Assembly: GCA_964391095.1 (NCBI GenBank)
Contig: CAYMJA010000006.1
Span: forward strand, 1 to 35,313
Direction of reading: 5' to 3'
Length of the DNA stretch: 35,313 nt
Source of the DNA: CAYMJA01 sp964391095
Lineage (GTDB): Bacteria; Patescibacteriota; Minisyncoccia; Minisyncoccales; GWA2-38-27
The notes beneath the pieces were generated by a model. It did not search any database, was not told the origin of the DNA, and saw only the letters and a list, made by a program, of their open reading frames with translations. The position numbers and the translations under genes were made by a program. Of the stretch, positions 5,381 to 13,444 are shown piece after piece (positions within the stretch are counted from its first letter, which is position 1; each line of letters starts with the position of its first letter).

Positions 5381-7120
5381 ATGACTTTTAAAAATAAAAA
5401 TTTTTTTGCCGCTTGTTTATTACTTACTGTTTTTTATTTTCTGTTTTTTATTTTTTCTTTTGTTGAGGCGGCAAGTTTGGAAAAGTCAAGAAATTTTTAT
5501 GTAGATTCTGGTTACGATATTTCCGGAAGAAAAGAAATTTCCGCCGGTCTCAATAGAATTGGTAATTATGTGTATTTTTATATTGATAATTCCTGGTGGG
5601 AAAAATTAGATTCTTCAAAACAGAGTGAAATAAACCAAGAGATTTATGAATTATCAAATGAGTTTGAGAGAAATATTTATCCGACTTTAACTTCTGTTTT
5701 TGGCAAAGAATGGAGACCGGGAATTGATAATGATTTAAAAATTACGGTTTTAATTCATCCAATGAAAAAAAATGTCGGAGGATATTTTAATAGCGGAGAT
5801 GAATATTCAAGATTGGAAAACCCTTTTTCTAATCAAAGAGAAATGGTTTACCTTAATGCCGATTATATTACTAATTCTTTGAATAAAAGTTTTCTTGCCC
5901 ACGAATTCGTTCATTTGATTACCTTTAATAAAAAGGAAAAAATTCAGGGAATTGAAGAAGAAATTTGGCTTAATGAAGCCAGAGCAGAATATGCCCCGAC
6001 TCTCTGCGGTTATGATTCGGGATATAAGGAGAGTAATCTTCAAAGAAGAATTAAAAGGTTTTTAGAAGAACCAAATGATTCTCTTACCGAATGGCAGAAT
6101 AGTTCTGCGGATTACGGCGCCTTAAATCTTTTTATTCAATATTTAGTTGACCATTATGGAGTAGAGATTTTGAAAGATTCTATGCAATCTTCAAAAATCG
6201 GAATTCCTTCTCTAAACTATGCCTTGAAAAAAAATGGTTTTGAAGAAAATTTTTCTCAGATATTTACTGACTGGACTATCACTGTTTTAGTAAATAATTG
6301 TGATTTAGGAGAAAAATACTGTTATAAAAAAAATGAAAACTTAAAGGACCTTAAAATAGTTCCTATCAGTAATTTTTTACCTCTTACTTCAGAAAGTAGT
6401 TTATCGGTAGGTTATACAACAAAAAATTGGGCTGGCAACTGGCAGAAAATTTTTGGAGGAAAAGGAACTTTAACTTTGGACTTTGAAGGAACCAAGGAAG
6501 TAAAATTCAAAGTTCCTTATTTAGTTTGCCAAAAATCTAATTCTTGTTCAATTCATTTCTTAACTTTAGACGAGAATCAAAAAGCTCAAATTGTTTTCCC
6601 TGATTTTAATGAAAAATATGCTTTTTTAACAATTATACCCTCAATTCAAAACAAATTTTCCGGATTTAATGGTTCTGAAAAAAGATATTCATTTTCTTGG
6701 CGAGTTTCAGCTAAAGAAGAAATAAAAGAAAAAGAAGAAGAAGAATTAATTAAAAAACTTTTAGCTCAAATTGCCTATTTAGAGGCAGAAATTGCTAAAA
6801 TTAAGGCCCAAATACAAGCCATTTTAATGAAAAAGGAACTAAACTCCTTTTCCGGCCAGAGATTTGAAAATGATTTGTACTATGGAATGAGCAGTAATTC
6901 CGAAGTTCGTTGCCTTCAGCAATTCTTAGGAAATCAGGGGCAGGGAATTTATCCCGAAGGCTTAGTTACCGGAAATTTTCTTTCTTTAACCAACACCGCT
7001 GTAATTCGTTTCCAGGAAAAATACGCTTTAGAAATATTAAAACCCCTCGGATTAGCAAGGGGAACAGGGTTTGTGGGGCCGCGGACTCGAGCAAGAATCA
7101 ATCAACTTCTTGGGTCTTAA
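5381..7120 (+). CDS. Secreted HExxH metalloprotease-like protein with peptidoglycan-binding domain
   Basis: A 579-residue exported protein. Residues 1-30 are a hydrophobic signal sequence ending VEA. The catalytic-like region holds HEFVH at 174-178 followed by NEARAEY at 198-204; two His plus a downstream Glu is a gluzincin-type zinc site, as in M30/MA-like families. Residues 345-435 look beta-rich. A Glu/Lys coiled coil runs from about 445 to 485 (AQIAYLEAEIAKIKAQIQAI). A PG_binding_1-type domain is at about 500-579, with SSNSEVRCLQQFLGN, VIRFQEKYA and FVGPRTRARINQLL. It probably acts at the wall on envelope proteins; whether it processes the S-layer-like neighbour is speculation. It shares the coiled-coil plus wall-anchor scheme with the 3196 gene. 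Confidence 0.8.
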   Translation: MTFKNKNFFAACLLLTVFYFLFFIFSFVEAASLEKSRNFYVDSGYDISGRKEISAGLNRIGNYVYFYIDNSWWEKLDSSKQSEINQEIYELSNEFERNIYPTLTSVFGKEWRPGIDNDLKITVLIHPMKKNVGGYFNSGDEYSRLENPFSNQREMVYLNADYITNSLNKSFLAHEFVHLITFNKKEKIQGIEEEIWLNEARAEYAPTLCGYDSGYKESNLQRRIKRFLEEPNDSLTEWQNSSADYGALNLFIQYLVDHYGVEILKDSMQSSKIGIPSLNYALKKNGFEENFSQIFTDWTITVLVNNCDLGEKYCYKKNENLKDLKIVPISNFLPLTSESSLSVGYTTKNWAGNWQKIFGGKGTLTLDFEGTKEVKFKVPYLVCQKSNSCSIHFLTLDENQKAQIVFPDFNEKYAFLTIIPSIQNKFSGFNGSEKRYSFSWRVSAKEEIKEKEEEELIKKLLAQIAYLEAEIAKIKAQIQAILMKKELNSFSGQRFENDLYYGMSSNSEVRCLQQFLGNQGQGIYPEGLVTGNFLSLTNTAVIRFQEKYALEILKPLGLARGTGFVGPRTRARINQLLGS

Positions 7121-7124
7121 ATTT

Positions 7125-9476
7125 TTATTCTAAACTTCTTAAAAATTCTTCTACTCCTGTTTTCGCTTCCGGGTTAAGCTCTAATACTTTTAGGGCTTCT
7201 TTTTTTGCTTTTTCAATTTCTCCTAATTCTTTGTAAACAACAGCCAAAGAGGCGTGAAGCTGGGCATTTTTAGGCTTGATTGAAATTAATTTTAGATAAG
7301 TTTCAGCTAAACTCTGGTAATTTTCAGTTTTTATATAGATATTGCTTAGCTGTGATAAAGATTCTTTTGATTTTGTTTTATAACCTTTTTCTTGAGCAAG
7401 GGCTATAAAAGAATTAAGTTCTTCAAAATTTTCTAAATAACCCTGAGCCAGCCCCATTAGCCAATAACAATCAGATAAGTTTGGATTTACATCAATGCAT
7501 TTTTGAGCTTTTTCTTTTGCTGTCTGGTATTTATCTGAAGCAATTCCATATTTGGACCATTCAATAAAAACTTCCTGACGTTTAGGGCTTAACTTTTCCG
7601 CTTTTTCTAAATAATAACTATTTTCTTGTATTAATTCCCGGCGTCTTTCCGGGTTGCTTTCTTGAGCGATTAAAACAGTAGTAAAGTCACCGAGTAAAAG
7701 CCAATTTTTGGTAGAGTAAGGACGAATTTCAATATTTTCTTTAAGAAATGGTACTCCTTTTTTAGCATATTCTAAACTTTTATCAGGATGTTGCTTTTCG
7801 CAGGCTATCATAAAGTCGGCATATTTTAATCTTAGATAATTATCCAGGAAGCTTTTTTTGGGCAAGATGTTGTCCATTTTAATAAAGGCCTGTTCGCATT
7901 TGTCATTACTTACAAGATGGGCGGCGATATTAATTTGACTATTGATTTGAAAGGGTTTTAGATTAAAAAACCAGATAAACCAGATTAAACAAATAAAGAG
8001 AATAGATATAATTATTTTTTTATACGGATACAAGCAAGCGAAAAGCGTTCTCTTTCTCAATGGTTGAATCTCGTCCCGAGTTTCTACGGCCGTAGATTTT
8101 TCTGACCGGGTTATCAAACTTAGAGAATAAGCGATTAAGAGAAATGAAATAAGATAGGTTGAGAAAATATCAAAAGTAAAAAAGTTAGCAGCCAAATAGC
8201 CCAAAAAAGCGGCCTGAATCCCGTGATAAATTATTGGGTTTTGATTTTCGTTGATGGCGGCTGATTGCCGCTGATTATTTTTTAGCTTCTGGAGCTGGCA
8301 AAAAAGAACTCCAAAGAGAGAAAGATAGATTATTAAAGCCGGGATGCCGGCAGTAGCCGGAATATCAAAGATAAAATTATGGGCCCTGTCCCACCAACTG
8401 CCCCAGCCCTTATCCATATAATGCAAAGAAGGGTCATAATATTTATCAAAGCCAATATTAAAATTTTCCGGGCCGTAACCTAAAATCGGTTTTTCTTTTA
8501 TCGCTTCAAAAGAAATCTTCCAAGTGGAAAATCGGGAATCGTCTAAGACCATTTTAATTGAAAGCCGCCTGGCGATTTCCGTTAAAATTTCATTGTTCTG
8601 GATAAATTGAGGACGCTCGGGCTGGGCGTTTATGTAATATACTCCATAGGCAGCTGTAATTAAAATGATTCCAGCGAGGATTTTCAAGGGCAAAAATAAA
8701 GTTTTTATTTTTACCGAGCGAATTAAATCTTTTGGATATAGAAGCAGTAAATAAAAAAGGCCGATAAATAAACCGAAATAAACCGCTCGGCTCCCGGTCA
8801 GTAGAATAACAAAAAGGAATAATAAAACTGCTGAGAAATAAAAGAACTTTTTTAGATGTTTTTTTTCATTAATAGCAAAAGACAAAGTTAAAAAACTTAA
8901 AAGCAAAAGGTAAACTGCCAAAAATGTTGGTCCGCCGATTGTAGAAGGGGGTCGTCCGGAAAAGGGAATGAGTGCTTCACTCAAAAAACCAAATTGCTGA
9001 AAGACAGCTATAATTGAAACCAAAATACCGATAAATATGGAAAAATCCCAGATTTTTTGCCAATCCTTAGGCCTTAAAATTAAAAATGCCAAAATAACAA
9101 AGATAATGTAAGAAGCGAAATTTAGAAAACCGCCGGAACGAAAAGGAGAACCCCATAAACTAAAGCGAATATCTGAGGAAAAAAGAGTGGCTAAAAAGTA
9201 GATTCCCAAAAGAGCAATTAAGAGCCAAAAAGGTAAAGTTGCTGAACTAGGCCGAATATTAGGCCAAACAGCGCTGAATTTTTCTTTTCGGAAAAGGAGT
9301 TGGTAAATAAATAAGAAAATTAAAATAGAGAGAACAATTCTAAAAACGATTGTTTTTCCCCAATCAGGAGGAGCAAACCAGGGCGGCAGGTTTAAAAGAG
9401 GCAAAGCCAAAATTAAGAAAAAGCCGATTAAGTAAACCCAATAAAATTTATTTTGGACTGGTGAGTCATTCTTCAT
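7125..9476 (-). CDS. O-antigen ligase / O-oligosaccharyltransferase family protein with TPRs
   Basis: A 783-residue polytopic enzyme of the Wzy_C/WaaL/PglL superfamily, which transfers a lipid-linked glycan to lipid or protein. About 11 membrane helices span residues 10-510. The long extracytoplasmic loop between about 280 and 370 carries ILGYGPENF (332-340) and the conserved RAHNF (364-368) whose His is typical of the active loop; TGSR is at 227-230. Residues 515-783 are helical TPR repeats (ASLAVVYKELGEIEKAKKEA), an extension often seen in Gram-positive and CPR members. It is convergent with the protease-like gene, 4 bases apart. CPR cells lack LPS, so a protein-directed role is plausible. 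Acceptor and glycan cannot be read from sequence; a polymerase (Wzy) role is the alternative. Confidence 0.88.
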   Translation of the reverse strand: MKNDSPVQNKFYWVYLIGFFLILALPLLNLPPWFAPPDWGKTIVFRIVLSILIFLFIYQLLFRKEKFSAVWPNIRPSSATLPFWLLIALLGIYFLATLFSSDIRFSLWGSPFRSGGFLNFASYIIFVILAFLILRPKDWQKIWDFSIFIGILVSIIAVFQQFGFLSEALIPFSGRPPSTIGGPTFLAVYLLLLSFLTLSFAINEKKHLKKFFYFSAVLLFLFVILLTGSRAVYFGLFIGLFYLLLLYPKDLIRSVKIKTLFLPLKILAGIILITAAYGVYYINAQPERPQFIQNNEILTEIARRLSIKMVLDDSRFSTWKISFEAIKEKPILGYGPENFNIGFDKYYDPSLHYMDKGWGSWWDRAHNFIFDIPATAGIPALIIYLSLFGVLFCQLQKLKNNQRQSAAINENQNPIIYHGIQAAFLGYLAANFFTFDIFSTYLISFLLIAYSLSLITRSEKSTAVETRDEIQPLRKRTLFACLYPYKKIIISILFICLIWFIWFFNLKPFQINSQINIAAHLVSNDKCEQAFIKMDNILPKKSFLDNYLRLKYADFMIACEKQHPDKSLEYAKKGVPFLKENIEIRPYSTKNWLLLGDFTTVLIAQESNPERRRELIQENSYYLEKAEKLSPKRQEVFIEWSKYGIASDKYQTAKEKAQKCIDVNPNLSDCYWLMGLAQGYLENFEELNSFIALAQEKGYKTKSKESLSQLSNIYIKTENYQSLAETYLKLISIKPKNAQLHASLAVVYKELGEIEKAKKEALKVLELNPEAKTGVEEFLRSLE

Positions 9477-9548
9477 ACTCTTTTATGATATAATTTTTTA
9501 TTAAAAAAGCAAAGGGCAGTTTAGAGTAATAATAAAAAATGATACCTT

Positions 9549-9587
9549 TTGACATCTATTGACACTCTATTATTATTTTAATATCAT
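9549..9587 (+). promoter_or_regulatory. Two overlapping promoters before the HTH gene
   Basis: Two perfect TTGACA hexamers lie 10 bases apart. The one at 9549-9554 pairs with TATTAT at 9571-9576 (16-base spacer) and the one at 9559-9564 pairs with TATCAT at 9582-9587 (17-base spacer). Predicted starts near 9583 and 9594 leave leaders of about 20 and 9 bases. This is the strongest promoter signal ahead of the glycan locus. Confidence 0.65.
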
Positions 9588-9602
9588 TAAATTATTAAAA
9601 CA

Positions 9603-9851
9603 ATGGTAAAAGAAATTGAACCAAACAAAGTTTATACCACCGAAGAAGCGCAGGATTATTTAAAAGTGAGCAATAGCACTATTAAACGTTTTTTAAAAAA
9701 AGGAATAATTAATGCCAATAAAGTTGGAGGCAGATATAAAATTTTAGGCAGAGAACTTTTAAGATTAGTTTCGCCTGAAACTGAGAAGAAAGGTGAAAAA
9801 ATTTATCTCCATATTAAAGACAAGATAAGAAAAACCATTGAAAAATGGTAA
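9603..9851 (+). CDS. Small MerR/excisionase-type HTH protein
   Basis: An 82-residue protein with one helix-turn-helix of the HTH_17/excisionase type at residues 9-56: VYTTEEAQDYLKVSNSTIKR, then FLKKGIINANKVGGRYKI with the turn and wing. A short basic tail follows (KDKIRKTIEKW). Such proteins bind DNA and often regulate the adjacent genes. It is first in the glycan locus, 38 bases before the nucleotidyltransferase fusion, under two consensus promoters, so it probably regulates the locus, itself, or both. No integrase is nearby, arguing against a true excisionase. Confidence 0.8.
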   Translation: MVKEIEPNKVYTTEEAQDYLKVSNSTIKRFLKKGIINANKVGGRYKILGRELLRLVSPETEKKGEKIYLHIKDKIRKTIEKW

Positions 9852-9889
9852 ACACGGATTAATTATTAAAAGATTTATCCAGATTTCTA

Positions 9890-11413
9890 ATGACTAAAAA
9901 GAAACCTAATATAAAAGCAATAATTTTGGCGGGTGGAAAGGGTAACAGATTGAGCCCTATAACAGATAGAATTCCCAAATCTTTAGTTTCTTTGGTAAAC
10001 GGAAAACCGATTTTAGGTTATCAAATTGAGAGTTTGTTGAGGAATAACATTAAGGAGATTGTAATCTGCGTTGGATATAAACCTAAATCAATAATTAAAT
10101 TTTGTGAGAATAATTATCCTAAGGCAGATTTCAAGTTTGTTTTTAATGAAAATTATAAGAAAACAAATAATATGTATGGACTTTACCTTACTCGAGAATT
10201 TTTAAATGGGGAGGTTTTTATAATGAACGGAGATGTTATTTTTAGCGATAAAATAATTTCGGGAATGCTTGCAGTCAGAGATTCCTTAATTGCTACAGAT
10301 ACCAGTCAATATTTAAGGGAGTCAATGAAAATAAAAGTTGACAACGAAGGTTTTATTTCTGATATTTCAAAAGAGATTAAGAAAAATGAATCCTACGGCT
10401 GCTCTATTGATGTTTATAAATTTAACAAAAATGATTTAAAAATAATTAAAAAAGAGCTGAACGAAATAATTGAAGAAGAAAAAGAATTAAATCTATGGAC
10501 TGAAGTATTATTACAAAGATTATTTCTTAAAAAGAAGATACAGGTTAAGTTTTTTAACATTCAAAATAAAAAATGGTGGGAGATTGATGATTTTAACGAT
10601 TTAAACGAGGCAGAAAAAATATTTAATAAAAAGTTAAAAGGAATTAAAAAAAGAAAACTTTTTTTAATTGACGGAGATGGCACTTTAATGCTTGGCAATA
10701 AAATAATAGAAAAGGCAGATGATTTTATAAATCATTTAAATAAGAAAAAAATTCGATTTTGCATTTTGAGCAATAATTCTTCAAAGACAAAAAGAGAACA
10801 TTATAACAGATTAATATCAGCTGGATTTAACATAAAAGAAGATAATATTCTTTTGCCGATAGAGAGTTTAATAAATCATCTTATTGGAAAGAAAATAAAA
10901 AATATATATCTTTTAGCAAATAAAAAAGTTGCCGATTATTTTATCTCAAAGGGCTTTAATTTTGATTCGCAAAAGCCAGAAGCTGTTGTTTTAACTTATG
11001 ATACCGAGATTAATTACAAAAAATTAGTTCAGGCCACTCTCTTAATCCAAAAAGGACTGCCTTATTTTGCAACTCATACCGATAATCTCTGTCCTGCCAA
11101 AGAAGGTTTTGTTCCCGATATAGGAACATTTATAAAAGTTTTAGAAATGTCTACCGGGAGAGTTCCTGATAGGACTTTTGGCAAGCCATCAAAAGAGCTG
11201 ATAATTCCAACTTTAAAAAAATACCATCTAACACCTAAAGATTGCATTATTATTGGAGACCGTCTTTACACTGATATTAAAATGGCAAATGATTTAGGGA
11301 TACTATCGGTTTTAGTTTTGTCGGGAGCAACAAAAAGAGAGGATGTAGAATTCAGTAAAACAAAACCCGATATAATAGTCCAAGATATTAATCAATTGAT
11401 TCTTTTCATCTAA
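9890..11413 (+). CDS. Nucleotidyltransferase-HAD phosphatase fusion
   Basis: A 507-residue two-domain enzyme. Residues 8-245 are a sugar-1-phosphate/LicC-like nucleotidyltransferase with LAGGKGNRL (13-21), PKS (29-31) and metal-binding-type NGD near 118; NNMYGLYL resembles LicC-type cytidylyltransferases. Residues 255-507 are a HAD phosphatase of the NagD/type IIA kind: DGDGT at 261-265 (nucleophile D261, acid D263), SNNSS near 295, GDRLYTD at 456-462. It probably dephosphorylates one polyol or sugar phosphate while activating another with CTP. The CDP-glycerol-transferase-like gene two genes downstream suggests CDP-glycerol, CDP-ribitol or a related product. Substrate is inferred only. Stand-alone versions of both domains are common; the fusion is unusual. 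Confidence 0.85.
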   Translation: MTKKKPNIKAIILAGGKGNRLSPITDRIPKSLVSLVNGKPILGYQIESLLRNNIKEIVICVGYKPKSIIKFCENNYPKADFKFVFNENYKKTNNMYGLYLTREFLNGEVFIMNGDVIFSDKIISGMLAVRDSLIATDTSQYLRESMKIKVDNEGFISDISKEIKKNESYGCSIDVYKFNKNDLKIIKKELNEIIEEEKELNLWTEVLLQRLFLKKKIQVKFFNIQNKKWWEIDDFNDLNEAEKIFNKKLKGIKKRKLFLIDGDGTLMLGNKIIEKADDFINHLNKKKIRFCILSNNSSKTKREHYNRLISAGFNIKEDNILLPIESLINHLIGKKIKNIYLLANKKVADYFISKGFNFDSQKPEAVVLTYDTEINYKKLVQATLLIQKGLPYFATHTDNLCPAKEGFVPDIGTFIKVLEMSTGRVPDRTFGKPSKELIIPTLKKYHLTPKDCIIIGDRLYTDIKMANDLGILSVLVLSGATKREDVEFSKTKPDIIVQDINQLILFI

Positions 11414-11487
11414 TATAGTAATAAAGACAATAAAGATTTAGGAAGCGTAAGGAGCTATTTGTTAAAAACACGAAGAAAAAAGTAAAA

Positions 11488-12195
11488 ATGACAAAGAAAC
11501 TAAAATCAATTTGGAAATCTTTGACAATACCAATGCCCTTGAACGAGTTTAAAGATTATGATGAATATTGGGGGAAAAGGGGGTTTCACGCGCCATCATT
11601 TCATAGAGCAGAAATTATATCAAAATATATTGAACAAAATTCTAAGATATTAGATATTGGTTGTGGTGACGGGACAGTGATTGATTACCTTTCTAAAAAC
11701 AATTCTCCCATTAAAATTATTGGCATTGATATTTCTAAAAAAGCTGTTGAATATACAAAAAAGAGAGGATATGAGGCATACAAGATGGATATAGCTTCGG
11801 AAGACTTTAAAAACTTTGTGAAGAAAAATGCTTTTGATTATATTATCATTACTGAAGTTTTAGAGCATATTCAGGAACCGGAGAAAATAATGTTGAGCAT
11901 TAAAGGTTCGTTTAACAAAAGTATATTCGCGTCTATCCCAAACTCTGGTTTTATTTTGTGCCGACTGCGCTTATTGTTTGGAAAATTTCCTATTACTGTA
12001 ATAGTTTATCATATCAAAGAGCATATTCGGTTCTGGACGCATCAGGATTTTTTATACTGGTGTGATTATTTAGGATTTAAAGTTATTAATTATATTGTAG
12101 GAGCGCCCTTATCTGATGGATTTATTAATAGTTTAACTAAGAAATGGCCATCATTATTTGCGATGCAGATTATATACGAAATTAGAAAGAAATAA
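11488..12195 (+). CDS. Class I SAM-dependent methyltransferase
   Basis: A 235-residue methyltransferase. Motif I is LDIGCGDG (55-62), motif II IIGIDISKKAVEY (78-90), and FDYIIITEVLEHIQEPEKIM (from about 114) is the post-II region typical of Methyltransf_11/23 enzymes. The C-terminus (HIRFWTHQDFLYWCDYLGF) matches the usual cap of glycan-locus members. It lies between the NTase-HAD fusion and the CDP-glycerol transferase-like gene, so it probably methylates the polyol-phosphate or a sugar of the same glycan. Exact acceptor is unknown. A 74-base gap precedes it, without a clear promoter or ribosome site. Confidence 0.85.
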   Translation: MTKKLKSIWKSLTIPMPLNEFKDYDEYWGKRGFHAPSFHRAEIISKYIEQNSKILDIGCGDGTVIDYLSKNNSPIKIIGIDISKKAVEYTKKRGYEAYKMDIASEDFKNFVKKNAFDYIIITEVLEHIQEPEKIMLSIKGSFNKSIFASIPNSGFILCRLRLLFGKFPITVIVYHIKEHIRFWTHQDFLYWCDYLGFKVINYIVGAPLSDGFINSLTKKWPSLFAMQIIYEIRKK

Positions 12196-12208
12196 GTTTT
12201 AAAACTTT

Positions 12209-13435
12209 ATGAAAATTTGCAACGTTAATACAGGTAAAATTATAAAACGAGTTCTTGGATTACCCCTGTATTCGGTTTATTTTCTTTCTTGGTTGTTCCC
12301 ACGGGATAAAAAAATCTGGGTTTTTGGATGTAACGATGGATTTGTCAGCAATCCTAAATATTTATTTTTATACACTGCTAATAAACGAGATGAAATAAAA
12401 ACAGTCTGGATTTCTAAAGAAGAAGACGTTAGGCGCAAGTTGAGGAAAATGGGTTATAATGCCCAGAGCCGCCAATCTTTTAAAGGAATTTATTATGTTT
12501 TGAAAGCCAAATATTTTTTTGTTAATCAGAATTCTCATGAAATAAGCTATTGGCTTTCAGGGGGAAGCAAAAAAATTATTCTTTGGCATGGCCTTCCTTT
12601 TAAAAAAATAAGCTATGACGCAAAAAAGGGAAGATTTGGTTATTTTTCTAACCTTAAAGGGATAAAAAAATTTATTCTTAGATTACTTACTCCTTGGGGA
12701 TTTGAGAGAAAAGATTTTGTTATTACCACTTCGCCTCTTTTTCAGAAAATAATGGCTTCGGCTTTTCGAGTTGATAAAAATAAAGTTATTATTACTGGTT
12801 ATCCGAGAAATGATGTTTTTTTCACTGAAATTAAAAATTCCGATTCGGGCAGCGAGAAATTTTTATTTCAACGAATCAGAGATTTAAAAAGAAAAGGCAA
12901 AAAAATTATATTTTATTTGCCTACCTTCCGAGATACCGGTGGCAACCCTTTGGTAGATGCAAATTTTGATTTTAATAAATTAAAAAAGTTTCTGAATTCA
13001 AACAATGCTATTTTTATAACTAGCTTTCATAAACTTGCGAATATAAACGAAAAGGATTTTCAAAAACTAAATTCTGAGGAATTTTTGGTTTTAGCCAGCG
13101 GCATCGATATTTATCAAATTCTTCGTCAGACCGACATTTTAATTACAGATTACTCTTCGGTATTTTTTGATTTTCTTTTAACAGACAGGCTGATAATATT
13201 TTTTCCTTATGATTTCCAAAAATATATTGCCGAAGACAGGGAATTATATTTTGATTATAACGAATTTACTCCCGGCCCTAAAGCTTATAATTTCAATGAA
13301 CTTTTAAATCAGCTGGAACATTTTTTGAGAGGAGAAGATGGTTATGAAACACAGAGAGAAAAAATAAAAAATATTTGCTTTAGTCATATTGACGGAAATT
13401 CGTCTGAAAGAGTTTTTAAGATGATTTGTGATTAA
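12209..13435 (+). CDS. CDP-glycerol glycerophosphotransferase family protein (TagF/TagB-like)
   Basis: A 408-residue GT-B enzyme of the Glyphos_transf family, which transfers polyol phosphate from a CDP-polyol donor in teichoic-acid-type polymers and capsules. Conserved segments are IILWHGLPFKKISYD, DFVITTSPLFQKIMASAF, VIITGYPRNDVFF, IIFYLPTFRDTG and TDILITDYSSVFFDFLL. The hydrophobic N-terminal stretch LPLYSVYFLSWLFP could be amphipathic membrane contact, since members work at the inner face of the membrane. It is of single-transferase size, lacking the large N-terminal region of full TagF, so it may be a primase or capsule-decorating enzyme. The donor is probably made by the NTase-HAD fusion. 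A perfect palindrome, AAGTTTTAAAACTT at 12194-12207, abuts its ATG. Confidence 0.9.
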   Translation: MKICNVNTGKIIKRVLGLPLYSVYFLSWLFPRDKKIWVFGCNDGFVSNPKYLFLYTANKRDEIKTVWISKEEDVRRKLRKMGYNAQSRQSFKGIYYVLKAKYFFVNQNSHEISYWLSGGSKKIILWHGLPFKKISYDAKKGRFGYFSNLKGIKKFILRLLTPWGFERKDFVITTSPLFQKIMASAFRVDKNKVIITGYPRNDVFFTEIKNSDSGSEKFLFQRIRDLKRKGKKIIFYLPTFRDTGGNPLVDANFDFNKLKKFLNSNNAIFITSFHKLANINEKDFQKLNSEEFLVLASGIDIYQILRQTDILITDYSSVFFDFLLTDRLIIFFPYDFQKYIAEDRELYFDYNEFTPGPKAYNFNELLNQLEHFLRGEDGYETQREKIKNICFSHIDGNSSERVFKMICD

Positions 13436-13444
13436 TTTTTTAAA

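Noticed and set aside
6910..7236. Open frame overlapping the end of the protease-like gene.
   Set aside because: Composition is Arg/Ser/Phe-rich, no domain is visible, and it overlaps the peptidoglycan-binding domain of one gene and the end of the convergent ligase gene.
9477..9548. Minus-strand promoter for the O-antigen ligase gene (TTGCTT with TATCAT about 16 bases apart).
   Set aside because: The -35 matches only 3 of 6 consensus bases in very AT-rich DNA, so it was not listed as a feature.
9603..9851. Excisionase marking an integrated element.
   Set aside because: No integrase, attachment-site repeats or phage genes are seen; a locus regulator is the simpler reading.
12194..12207. Perfect 14-base palindrome AAGTTTTAAAACTT just before the start at 12209.
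   Set aside because: It is low-complexity AT sequence and a single occurrence; chance is likely. Mentioned only in the gene entry.
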